Shown: piece after piece, positions 1-7,538 of the stretch
Layout: every line of letters begins with the position of its first letter
Position numbering within the stretch: the stretch's first letter is position 1
Assembly: GCA_030622585.1 (NCBI GenBank)
Contig: JAUXFZ010000058.1
Location: 1 to 9,360 of the forward strand
Source of the DNA: Myxococcales bacterium
GTDB lineage: Bacteria > Myxococcota_A > Polyangia > Polyangiales > Houyiibacteriaceae
DNA length: 9,360 nt
Direction of reading: 5' to 3'
Program-made: the position numbers and the translations under genes
The notes under the pieces: model-generated
Database searches by the model: none
What the model was told of the DNA's origin: nothing
What the model saw: only the letters and a program-made list of their open reading frames with translations

Positions 1-23
1 CACGTAAGTTTCGGGGCTAACCG

Positions 24-1058
24 ATGTCGGAACAAAACGAAGGATTCATGGGCCGCCTGAGCGCTCATCTCGACCGCGGCTGGGAGCTGGTCACCCAGGG
101 GGATTTGAACGGCGCGATGGCCTCGGCCGAGCAGACCCTGGAGCTCGACGGTGACTCGCCCGATGCGCACAATCTCATCGGGTACATCCATGCCGCCAAC
201 GGCAACCTCGACATGGCGCTCGAATCCTACCGTCAGGCCATCGACCTCGATGAGCACTACCTCGAGGCCATGCTCAACGCCGCCGAGCTCCTGATCCACC
301 CCCTCGGAAGCTTTGCCGAGGCGATTCGGATCCTCGACCAGGCCCTCGAGAGTTGCCAGACGGCGGACGACATCGCCGATGCCTCCGTGCTCAAGGTCGA
401 CGCCTTGCTGCAGCAAGGCGACCGAGCGGCGGCCGCCGAGCTGCTGATGGGACTCCCCGAGGGCCCCTTCGAAAACCAGCAGCTCGAGTTCCTGATCGGT
501 CGGGCTCATTTCGAGCTCGAACAGACCGAGCAGGCAGCGACTCTGATCGAGCAAGCGGCTGCGCGCTCCGACGCATCGCCGGATGTGTTGTACTACCTCG
601 GCCTGCTGCGCGATCGGCAGGGGCGAACCGACGAGGCACCTCTCGCCTTCCTCAAGACCCGACATCTCGACGGCCTTCTGCCGCGCCCACCGTGGTCGCC
701 TACCCACGCGCGTTTCGAGAAAATCGTGCAAGCGGCGTTGCGCGACTTGCCGGCCGAGCTGGCGCAGCGGCTCGAGGGCAATCTGATCATGGTGACCGAC
801 CTACCCGGGCTCGAGGTGGTCGCCGAGGGCGTCGACCCGCGCACCCCGCTACTGTTGGACGAGATGGCCACCACCGCCGGTGGAGAAGACCAGCGGCGCC
901 TGTTCGTGTACCAGCGCAACATCGAGCGTCTCATTCGCCACCCGCTCGGGCTGCAAGAAGACGTGCTCGAGATTCTGCATCGAGAGCTCGAGGCCCATTT
1001 CAACAGGCCGAAGGACGAGGCGCCTGGCACGAAATTCTCGCCCAAGCGTCAGAACTGA
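24..1058 (+). CDS. TPR protein with C-terminal degenerate zincin-like domain
   Basis: The 344-residue protein has no signal peptide or membrane segment and is probably cytoplasmic. The N-terminal half carries tetratricopeptide-like helical hairpins at about residues 15-48, 49-81 and 82-116, with another pair near 150-215; these typically mediate protein contacts. From about residue 230 (RFEKIVQAAL) to 326 the sequence resembles the zincin_1 family (PF06262-type small metallopeptidases): a conserved F-E-x-x-V opening, a central R-L-F-V-Y strand and a final helix ending in A-H-F. At the catalytic helix the usual H-E-x-x-H-H-F reads R320-E-L-E-A-H-F326, so both zinc histidines appear replaced while the Glu stays. 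It is therefore probably a non-enzymatic relative. The ATG at 24 has a GGGG stretch 7 nt upstream; an ATG at 48 preceded by GAAGGA is an alternative. The 3' end overlaps the convergent pseudouridine synthase gene by 10 bp. TPR content is clear; the zincin relation is inference from memory of the family. Confidence 0.85.
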   Translation: MSEQNEGFMGRLSAHLDRGWELVTQGDLNGAMASAEQTLELDGDSPDAHNLIGYIHAANGNLDMALESYRQAIDLDEHYLEAMLNAAELLIHPLGSFAEAIRILDQALESCQTADDIADASVLKVDALLQQGDRAAAAELLMGLPEGPFENQQLEFLIGRAHFELEQTEQAATLIEQAAARSDASPDVLYYLGLLRDRQGRTDEAPLAFLKTRHLDGLLPRPPWSPTHARFEKIVQAALRDLPAELAQRLEGNLIMVTDLPGLEVVAEGVDPRTPLLLDEMATTAGGEDQRRLFVYQRNIERLIRHPLGLQEDVLEILHRELEAHFNRPKDEAPGTKFSPKRQN

Positions 1059-1771
1059 AGGTCCGCAGCGGACCCACCAAGCTCTCGCCATACCCGCTTC
1101 ATGTCGGGCTGCGGCGGCGCCTCGAAGCGCATGCGCTCACCCAGTAGGGGTGGGAAGCTCACGCTGGCGCAGTGAAGCATCACCCGCCGGGCAGTAACAA
1201 CGCGCCCATCGGGCAAGACCTTGCGTCGCTCTCCCTGGTACAGCGAGTCGCCGAACAACGGCGCACCGGCTTCCGCTGCGTGCACACGGAGCTGGTGGGT
1301 CCGACCCGTTTGCGGCCTGAGCCGAAGAAGTGTAGCGCTCGGCGTGCCCGCAGCCACTTCGTAGCGGGTCCGAGCTTCACGCGTGCCGCGCCCGAGCCCC
1401 ACGACGCGCCGCTTGGGATTGCGCGGGTCGATCGAGATCGGCCAACTCCACTCCCCTTGCCCTTGTTCGACGGGCAGCGCGTTGATCGTGATCCCCACGT
1501 AGACACGCTCGTAGGTTCCGGCACGCCGCGCATCGAGAAGGTGTCGATTGATGTCTCGGTCGAGCGCAAAGGTCACCAGGCCGCTCACTTGGGAGTCGAG
1601 CCGGGACGTGGCGTGCGCTTGGATGTCAGGAAACCGATCGCGCACCCAGCGAACCAGGCAAAGCTCCGTCGAGGTCGGGGCGGTCGTCGGTAAGCCCGGC
1701 GGTTTGTGAACGATGAGCAAGCGTTCGTCGTGGTGGATGATCTCGGGCTCCGCATCTTGCGCGTCAGCCAC
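1049..1771 (-). CDS. RluA-family pseudouridine synthase
   Basis: This gene encodes a stand-alone catalytic domain of about 240 residues without an S4 domain. RluA-family enzymes isomerise specific uridines in rRNA or tRNA to pseudouridine. Visible motifs are the opening I-V-H-K-P-P-G-L-P, the catalytic-loop block S-R-L-D-S-Q-V-S-G-L, and the strong late block R-P-Q-T-G-R-T-H-Q-L-R-V-H followed by G-A-P-L-F-G-D. The catalytic aspartate is Asp59 in the numbering used here. The usual HRLD-x-x-T-S-G-L reads S for H and V for T, so it belongs to a divergent subgroup and the target RNA cannot be named. I chose the GTG at 1771 because GGTGGAG lies 7 nt upstream and the start overlaps the upstream stop by 8 bp, a translational-coupling arrangement. 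An ATG at 1801 (10 residues longer) has no visible ribosome site. It is the second gene of a minus-strand pair and ends convergently against the TPR gene. Confidence 0.9.
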   Translation of the reverse strand: MADAQDAEPEIIHHDERLLIVHKPPGLPTTAPTSTELCLVRWVRDRFPDIQAHATSRLDSQVSGLVTFALDRDINRHLLDARRAGTYERVYVGITINALPVEQGQGEWSWPISIDPRNPKRRVVGLGRGTREARTRYEVAAGTPSATLLRLRPQTGRTHQLRVHAAEAGAPLFGDSLYQGERRKVLPDGRVVTARRVMLHCASVSFPPLLGERMRFEAPPQPDMKRVWRELGGSAADLQF

Positions 1772-4397
1772 CCAGGATCTCCACCGTGCCGGCGTCACCA
1801 TCGAGGCGGACCAAGTCGCCGTTGCGAAGCACGCGCGTGGCGTTCGTCACATTGACCACGGCGGGCACCCCGTACTCTCTCAAGATAATCGCCGCATGCG
1901 AAAGCGGACCGCCGAGCTCGGTTACGACGCCCGACGCCGTGAGAAACAGCGGAGCCCAGCCGGTGTCGGCCGCCGCAACGACGAGCACATCGCCAGGCTC
2001 GAAATCCGTGAGGTGAGACGGATCACGCAGAATCCGTACCTTGCCTTCGGCCACGCCGCGACTGGCCGCCAGGCCTCGCAAACGTTTCGCGGTCGATTCG
2101 ATGCCGGCATCGTCGGGCGGAAAGCCAACAAAGGTGCTGGGCGGGTCAGGCAGCGTCTCATTGCGCTCGTACTCCAAGCGGCGCCGTTGCACACGAACGG
2201 CGACCCGCTCGTTGTCGTCGTACAGAACGCGGCGCACCTCCGCCAGCGTCAGGAAAAATGCCGCGTTCGGGCCTGCTTCGGGCTCTCGGGCCTCGATCCG
2301 GCGGGACGCCTCGAGAGCAACACGACGAAACATTCCGAGCACCTCGACCACGTGACCGCGTAGATGCTCGCGCATCCGAGTGAAACGTCGCACCACGTCG
2401 AGTAGCTTCGTCACAGAAGGCCGAAGCGGGAACGGCACACTCCTCCTGAGCTGCGCCTCGGCTTCTTCGCGCACCCCCTGCAAATCCCGGTCGCGTTCAT
2501 CGGAGTCCGCTGGCCCTGCGAGATGCGCGCGAAGCGTGGCAAACATGAGCGTCGAGTCCTCGGACCATCGCGGCGCCGCAATCTCGGCCTCACGAATGCC
2601 ACGGAACCCGAAGTCTTCGAGGAAACGGCCAAGGGCATCCCGCGTCCGGCCGGCCGGCAAACCGCTCACCGTGAGATCCGAGAGCTCAGCGTCGAGGATG
2701 CGCTCCGCCACTTCGGGCTCTCGGCGCGCTTGCGCAGCGATCTGCCTCAACACGAGTCCGGGGCGCGCACTGGCAACGTCTTGTAGGCCCGAGAGCAACT
2801 CGCGATAAAAGCCCGAGCCGCGGGTCCCCGGGAACGTCCGCAAGAGACCGGTCAGCACGAGCACGGCGGTGAGCAGGTTGGCGTACGCGGTAAGCATGAT
2901 CGACCCAGTCTCATCGAGGAGGTGCTCGACGTCGCCAAGCATGCGCTCGAGGCCACTCGGTTCGAGAAGGCGTGGGTCGATGCCGTTGATGCGCATGCGC
3001 TCTTCGGCAAAGTACTCTTCGAACTCGTCGATGCGCGCTTGAAGCCGGAAATTCTCTCGCGCGTACCGGGACACGGTTTGTGGCAACCGCAAGAAGAAAC
3101 CGGTCGAGCTGCGCTCAGCCACGACGTCGTCGAGCTCCGCGGCATACTGACCCCCGCCGAGCCGCACCAAAGTCGACGGATGGATCCAGGGAACCTGCGA
3201 CATGATCGAGCTGAACTCGGTCAGGTTGAGGTAGATGCGTCCCCGGAAATCGCCCACGAGCTCCGCATCGCGAGGAACGCTGCAACCCATCGCCCCGAAC
3301 GCGCGACGAAAGCCGAGGTCGCTGAACTGGCTGAGTACAGACCAGGTAAAGGGCGTGACGACGCCAGGGAGTGCCTCTCCGACATTGGCATTACTCCAAA
3401 CGAGCTTTCGCCGGTCCCATGGCCGGTCACGTCGCGAGCCCCGGCGATTGCGCATGCTCGGGAGGACGACCGGCCGCGCTTGAAGGACGTACACGTGCTG
3501 CTCGGAGATTCCCCACTCGACGTCGCGGGCATCACCGAAGTGACTTTCAATTCGGGTGGCCAGGTCCGTCAAGTGCAGGAGCTGCTGCTCGCTCAGCGCG
3601 GGACTCTCACGGCGGGCCCGGGCTACGGCGGCCTCGCGGACGCCGCCCGACGGTTCGAGTACGGTTTGAATGGCCTTGGCGCCGATGATCTGATCGCGAA
3701 GCTGCCCAGTGGCTTTGTCGACACGATAGGTGTCCGGCGTCACGCGACCTTCGACGACCGCCGAACCGAGCCCGTACGCGGCATTGATGACCACCTCGCC
3801 CGCATCGCCGGTAAGCGGGTTCGTGGTGAACAGAACGCCGGAAACCTCCGCCGGAACCATGACCTGAAGCACGATGCCAACCGAAGCAGGAACGTCGTCG
3901 CCAAGGGCGCGCAAATACGAAAGCACACGAGGGCGAAAGATGCTCGACCAACAGATCTTGATGGCGTCGAGCACCTCGTCTTCGCGCGTCAGGTTGAGCA
4001 GCGTCGAGTGCATCCCAGCGGCGGACGCACCTTCTTGGTCCTCGTGCATGGCAGAAGACCGAACCGCGAATCCGATTGCGCCTTCATCCGTCATGGCGAG
4101 CAGCGCATCGCTCACGCTTCGGACGACGTCCTGTGGAAGGGTGGCTTCCCGGACACGCTCCTGGATGGACCGCAGGCGCGTGTCCGGCACGTGTGGGGCG
4201 TTCAGCAGCGCCCGTGGGCGGTCCTCGATCTCGAGCACGCTCGAACAAAACGAGTCACCGACCCAGCCGGGCATCGCGTAGGCCGCCGGGACCGGGAAGC
4301 CGGCTCGGGCAAGGGCGGCCAGGCCACGAGCCTTGCCGCCATAGCCAGACGCCTTCCGAGGAACGACCGATTCGATTCGCTTCAATACCCGCGGCAT
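1764..4397 (-). CDS. PEP synthase-like phosphotransferase, rifampin phosphotransferase (RPH) architecture
   Basis: The 877-residue protein has three parts. Residues 1-~315 form an ATP-grasp PEP/pyruvate-binding domain, with G-G-K22, the A-V-R113-S-S motif, D-V-E294-W and Q306-A-R308-P. Residues ~325-780 form a long helical middle starting at W-S-N-A-N-V-G-E-A-L-P-G. The C-terminus is a PEP-utilising swivelling domain, with G-G-P-L-S-H834-A-A-I carrying the expected phosphohistidine. Family members use ATP to phosphorylate this His and pass the phosphate to a substrate. Length and domain order match rifampin phosphotransferases (about 870 residues), in which the middle domain binds the antibiotic; classic PEP synthase has a different, barrel-type C-terminus that is absent here. 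All key catalytic residues appear present, so it should be active, but the substrate cannot be read from sequence and many relatives have no known link to rifamycin. The gene is divergent from purF across about 50 bp, and its stop overlaps the RluA-type gene, suggesting one transcript. Confidence 0.9.
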   Translation of the reverse strand: MPRVLKRIESVVPRKASGYGGKARGLAALARAGFPVPAAYAMPGWVGDSFCSSVLEIEDRPRALLNAPHVPDTRLRSIQERVREATLPQDVVRSVSDALLAMTDEGAIGFAVRSSAMHEDQEGASAAGMHSTLLNLTREDEVLDAIKICWSSIFRPRVLSYLRALGDDVPASVGIVLQVMVPAEVSGVLFTTNPLTGDAGEVVINAAYGLGSAVVEGRVTPDTYRVDKATGQLRDQIIGAKAIQTVLEPSGGVREAAVARARRESPALSEQQLLHLTDLATRIESHFGDARDVEWGISEQHVYVLQARPVVLPSMRNRRGSRRDRPWDRRKLVWSNANVGEALPGVVTPFTWSVLSQFSDLGFRRAFGAMGCSVPRDAELVGDFRGRIYLNLTEFSSIMSQVPWIHPSTLVRLGGGQYAAELDDVVAERSSTGFFLRLPQTVSRYARENFRLQARIDEFEEYFAEERMRINGIDPRLLEPSGLERMLGDVEHLLDETGSIMLTAYANLLTAVLVLTGLLRTFPGTRGSGFYRELLSGLQDVASARPGLVLRQIAAQARREPEVAERILDAELSDLTVSGLPAGRTRDALGRFLEDFGFRGIREAEIAAPRWSEDSTLMFATLRAHLAGPADSDERDRDLQGVREEAEAQLRRSVPFPLRPSVTKLLDVVRRFTRMREHLRGHVVEVLGMFRRVALEASRRIEAREPEAGPNAAFFLTLAEVRRVLYDDNERVAVRVQRRRLEYERNETLPDPPSTFVGFPPDDAGIESTAKRLRGLAASRGVAEGKVRILRDPSHLTDFEPGDVLVVAAADTGWAPLFLTASGVVTELGGPLSHAAIILREYGVPAVVNVTNATRVLRNGDLVRLDGDAGTVEILGG
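1779..1785 (-). promoter_or_regulatory. Ribosome binding site deciding the RluA-type start
   Basis: On the minus strand GGTGGAG stands 7 nt before the GTG at 1771, inside the last codons of the PEP-synthase-like gene. It favours this GTG over the ATG at 1801, which has no purine-rich sequence in front. The layout suggests that ribosomes finishing the upstream gene restart here. Confidence 0.55.
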
Positions 4398-4447
4398 CCC
4401 GACCGGTGGTCTCTAGCGCACGCCTGAACGGAGGCCATGCGCGGGTT

Positions 4448-5899
4448 ATGGACGGGAGGTGGCGCCGGCGCTATGAAGGCGCGGTGTTCGAGATAGACGA
4501 CGATCATTTTCACGATCAATGTGGGGTGTTTGGGGTGTTTGGGGCCGAAGAGGCGTCGAACCTCGCGTACCTGGGCCTGCACTCCCTGCAGCATCGCGGG
4601 CAAGAGGCTGCAGGCATCGTTTCGAGCCACGGCGGGCAGCTCTTCGTCCATCGTGGGATGGGTCTGGTGCAAGACGTCTTCACCGCCGCTCAGCTCGACA
4701 AGCTGCCCGGAAGTAGCGCCATCGGCCACGTTCGGTACACCACCGCGGGCGGCAGCCACATCAAGAACGCGCAGCCACTCGCCGTGGACTGCGGCCACGG
4801 CTCCATCGCCGTCGCCCACAACGGGAACCTCACCAACGGCCTGGCGCTTCGTCGCCAACTCGAAAAGGACGGCTCGATCTTCGCGTCGGACAGCGACACC
4901 GAAGTATTCGTGCATCTGATTGCGCGCTCGAAAGCCGAGACGACGGTCGACCGCGTGGCCGATGCGCTGCATCAAGTCGAAGGCGCCTACTCGCTGGTGT
5001 TCCTCTCACCCGATGAGCTGGTCGCCGTACGCGACCCGTATGGATTCCGCCCGTTGTGTTTGGGCAAGCTCGACGGGGCGTATGTCATCGCATCGGAGCC
5101 GCCGGCCTTTCAGCTCATCGGCGCCGAGTTCATCCGCGACATCAACCCAGGCGAGATGGTCCTCATCAACGAATCCGGGCTGCAGAGCCTCCGGCCGTTT
5201 CGCACGGACGCGGAGCGCCGACACATGTGCATCTTCGAGTACGTCTACTTCGCCCGCCCCGACGCCACATTCGACGGGATCAGTGTCTACGACGCCCGTA
5301 AGCGCATGGGCCACGCCCTCGCCGCAGACCAGCCGGTCGAAGCCGACCTCGTGGTTCCGGTCCCCGACAGCGGGGTCGCCGCCGCGCTCGGTTTCGCCGA
5401 AGCCGCGGGGCTCCCCTTCGAGCTCGGCCTGATCCGAAGCCACTACGTCGGCCGCACCTTCATCGAGCCGGCCCAATCGATCCGCCACTTCGGCGTCCGT
5501 CTCAAGCTACACCCGGTGAAGAGCCTTCTCGAAGGCAAGCGCGTCGCCGTCATCGACGATTCGATCGTCCGTGGCACGACCAGCCGCAAGATCGTAAAAA
5601 TGATCCGCGACGCCGGCGCCAAGGAAGTTCATCTACGGATCAGCTCCCCGCCCACCACCTGGCCCTGCTTCTACGGCATCGACACCCCGACTCGCGACGA
5701 GCTCATCGCCGCCCACAACTCCGTGGACGAGGTCAACGAGTACGTCACCGCAGACAGCCTCGGCTACTTGTCCCTCGACGGATTAAAGCGCGCGGTCGGT
5801 GGCGGAGGCTTCTGCAGCGCGTGCTTCAGCGGCCGCTACCCCATCCCAGTCACCGACGACATCGCCCTGCGCCGACAGCTCCCGCTCGTCGGCGTCTGA
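4448..5899 (+). CDS. purF: Amidophosphoribosyltransferase (glutamine PRPP amidotransferase)
   Basis: PurF makes 5-phosphoribosylamine from PRPP and glutamine, the first committed step of purine synthesis, in the cytoplasm. The N-terminal Ntn-hydrolase domain begins at C25-G-V-F-G, where Cys25 becomes the N-terminal nucleophile after propeptide removal, followed by G-L-H-S-L-Q-H-R-G-Q-E and G-H-V-R-Y-T-T-A-G. The C-terminal phosphoribosyltransferase domain shows the PRPP loop V-I-D-D-S-I-V-R-G-T-T near residues 368-378. Cys261, Cys407, Cys456 and Cys459 match the four [4Fe-4S] ligands of the Bacillus subtilis type enzyme, with the same 146-residue spacing between the first two. The start is uncertain: the ATG at 4448 gives a 24-residue propeptide and has GGAGG 13 nt upstream; the GTG at 4484 gives a 12-residue propeptide closer to B. 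subtilis and has GAAGG 4 nt upstream. The gene stands alone, without other pur genes. The 101 bp after it, up to the convergent lipoprotein gene, show no clear terminator. Confidence 0.97.
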   Translation: MDGRWRRRYEGAVFEIDDDHFHDQCGVFGVFGAEEASNLAYLGLHSLQHRGQEAAGIVSSHGGQLFVHRGMGLVQDVFTAAQLDKLPGSSAIGHVRYTTAGGSHIKNAQPLAVDCGHGSIAVAHNGNLTNGLALRRQLEKDGSIFASDSDTEVFVHLIARSKAETTVDRVADALHQVEGAYSLVFLSPDELVAVRDPYGFRPLCLGKLDGAYVIASEPPAFQLIGAEFIRDINPGEMVLINESGLQSLRPFRTDAERRHMCIFEYVYFARPDATFDGISVYDARKRMGHALAADQPVEADLVVPVPDSGVAAALGFAEAAGLPFELGLIRSHYVGRTFIEPAQSIRHFGVRLKLHPVKSLLEGKRVAVIDDSIVRGTTSRKIVKMIRDAGAKEVHLRISSPPTTWPCFYGIDTPTRDELIAAHNSVDEVNEYVTADSLGYLSLDGLKRAVGGGGFCSACFSGRYPIPVTDDIALRRQLPLVGV

Positions 5900-6000
5900 T
5901 CGCGGACCGGACACCAACGCGTGGTTTCTTTGTTAGCCAGGCAACGGCAGATTTTCGAAGGTCACAGGCATACAGTCACGCTCGCTTGCTGCCCAGCTTC

Positions 6001-7497
6001 CTAGTGGATCGCCGTGTAGGGCCCGACCTGAAGGAGGCGGACCTCCAGCGGTTCCAGCTCGACTCGGATCGTCCCGCCTTGGAACGGCAACTGGCCTGTC
6101 TTTGCTTCGAGATCACCGACGCATTGGCTGTCGCCCCAAGCGGACAAGTCGAGCTCCACGAACGCTGGCTCATCGAGCGGGTTGGTCAGGATCAGCAGGC
6201 TCGCATCGCTTGCGTTGATCCGCTGGGCCCGCACGCTGACCGGCCTTTCACCGGCACTTGCACTAAGGACCTCCACGTCGGGCGTGCGGTCCTCCGAGAG
6301 CAGAGCCGGAGCGATTCGCCATATGTCCCCTGCGATCTCCTTGAGCTCTTCGAACTGCTCCGGGTAGTCCGGCATTCGCCATTTCGTACTCGGGTCGTAT
6401 GAGTACCACAAGATTCCGCTCGCACCCTTCGCGATGGCCTGAAACGCGTGGTTGCGCATCACCTCCGCGGGCGGCCCCGACGTTGCCACGTAGCGGCCTT
6501 CTTCATCGACATTCTCCGTGCACGCCGGGACTATCGAATTGTAGATCGCGCTGTCGCACAGCCATGGGAGCTGATCGTGGGCTTGCAGCACCGCCCACGC
6601 TGGCTTGTCCGGCACGTCACTGCGGACCTTGCTGACCGAGTCTCCGGGCAACCAATTGGTAACCCCCAGTCTCGCCAGCACCTCCACCGACTCCAGCCCC
6701 CACGGGTATGGATCCGTCATGTGAATGTCGGTCATGTCAGCCAGCTCGGCGTAGTCGGTCGGGCCAGCGATTGTGATCGGCGCATCGACCAGCGCGTCCG
6801 GATGGTCCGGATCGACCGTCTTCAGCCACGGGTGTACGGCAGCCATCAGTGACCTGTTGGTGTTGTTGAGCTGAGGCTCGTCCCAGCTCATCCACCCCAA
6901 GAACCCGGGCGTGCTGGCCCGCGTCGTGATCCAACTCTCGAGCGTGTCCAGGTCCTCACCATACCAACTCTCCAGATCTACGAACGGGTCGGTTCGCGTG
7001 GATGACCACGGGAGAGGTACGAGAAACGAGTGCAGTCCAACATCGGCAGCGCGCTCGATGTAGTCCAGGTGCTCGTCGAGATTCCCGTTGGCGCAGCAGT
7101 CGTGGAATGGACCTGCCATCGTGAATCCGGCGCGTGACGCCTCCCCGAAGACATCCGTCGTCATGTCCCACATTCCGATCGGAAAGAAGGGCTCGCCGTC
7201 GACCCGTAGGTGCAGATCATCGCCGATTTCTACCCGGGTCAGCTCGCGGATCGGACTACGCGGGACGATGGGCGCGTCCATGTCGATTTCGTACTCGCCA
7301 CAAAGCAGCGCGCAGCTGCCAGCGATGCGCTCGCCTTCGACGCCTTGCGGACCATCCGTCAGCTCGGTTTCCGAGACACACGTGCCCCCGCATTCCACCT
7401 GACCGCTAGGGCAGCTCAGGGCGCCGTCGCTGCCACAACCAAACAGCAACAAGCTCAAACCGAAGAGAAAAGATACGTAAGAAGCAAGCCTGTTCAT
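6001..7497 (-). CDS. Lipoprotein with glycosidase-like TIM-barrel domain
   Basis: The 498-residue protein starts with a short lipoprotein signal: a charged N-terminus, a hydrophobic stretch (about residues 7-19) and lipobox L-F-G-C21, so it is probably anchored in the outer membrane or periplasm. A Cys-rich leader follows (C29-P-S-G-Q-V-E-C36-G-G-T-C40 and C62, C66), a style common in myxobacterial exported proteins. From about residue 90 the sequence reads like a clan-A type glycoside hydrolase barrel: the opening L-H-L-R-V-D-G-E-P-F-F-P-I-G, a G-W-M-S-W-D206-E207-P segment that could hold the acid/base Glu, D-P-Y-P-W, then P-A-W-A-V-L-Q-A-H and G-I-L-W-Y-S-Y-D strands. The last ~90 residues look like a beta-sandwich. 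No Glu stands at the barrel strand 7 position where a nucleophile would be expected (Gln is there), so activity is open. The ATG at 7497 was chosen because the signal peptide begins there; the frame stays open upstream to a GTG at 7593. No exact family was recognised. Confidence 0.85.
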   Translation of the reverse strand: MNRLASYVSFLFGLSLLLFGCGSDGALSCPSGQVECGGTCVSETELTDGPQGVEGERIAGSCALLCGEYEIDMDAPIVPRSPIRELTRVEIGDDLHLRVDGEPFFPIGMWDMTTDVFGEASRAGFTMAGPFHDCCANGNLDEHLDYIERAADVGLHSFLVPLPWSSTRTDPFVDLESWYGEDLDTLESWITTRASTPGFLGWMSWDEPQLNNTNRSLMAAVHPWLKTVDPDHPDALVDAPITIAGPTDYAELADMTDIHMTDPYPWGLESVEVLARLGVTNWLPGDSVSKVRSDVPDKPAWAVLQAHDQLPWLCDSAIYNSIVPACTENVDEEGRYVATSGPPAEVMRNHAFQAIAKGASGILWYSYDPSTKWRMPDYPEQFEELKEIAGDIWRIAPALLSEDRTPDVEVLSASAGERPVSVRAQRINASDASLLILTNPLDEPAFVELDLSAWGDSQCVGDLEAKTGQLPFQGGTIRVELEPLEVRLLQVGPYTAIH

Positions 7498-7538
7498 GGC
7501 AATTTCCATCGAGACGAGGTTGGTGAGCGCAAGAAAGT

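Noticed and set aside
353..1147. 264-codon frame in +2 relative to the TPR gene
   Set aside because: Arg/Ala-rich low-complexity product typical of a shifted frame in GC-rich DNA; the TPR frame has real repeats.
1172..2363. Two plus-strand open frames (1172-1693 and 1713-2363)
   Set aside because: Both are antisense to the RluA-type and PEP-synthase-like genes, and their protein sequences look like reverse-frame translation without a fold signal.
2922..4427. 501-codon plus-strand open frame opposite the PEP-synthase-like gene
   Set aside because: It lies almost entirely antisense to a gene with clear domains, has no recognisable motifs, and is explained by GC-biased codon use on the other strand.
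4076..4447. Upstream extension of the purF frame to 4076
   Set aside because: The added residues lie antisense to the PEP-synthase-like gene and are Arg/Pro-rich; PurF homology begins just before the nucleophile Cys.
4398..4447. Rifamycin-associated element upstream of the RPH-like gene
   Set aside because: I looked for the known GGGGCTTGC-type palindrome in the divergent gap and found none.
5035..5044. CGTATGG half-site inside purF resembling the TetR operator arm
   Set aside because: Single half-site within a conserved coding motif (P-Y-G-F-R-P) with no partner arm; most likely chance.
5900..6000. Bidirectional terminator between purF and the lipoprotein gene
   Set aside because: Only 3-4 bp stems (such as ACCA/TGGT near 5911-5923) precede a broken T-rich stretch; too weak to call.
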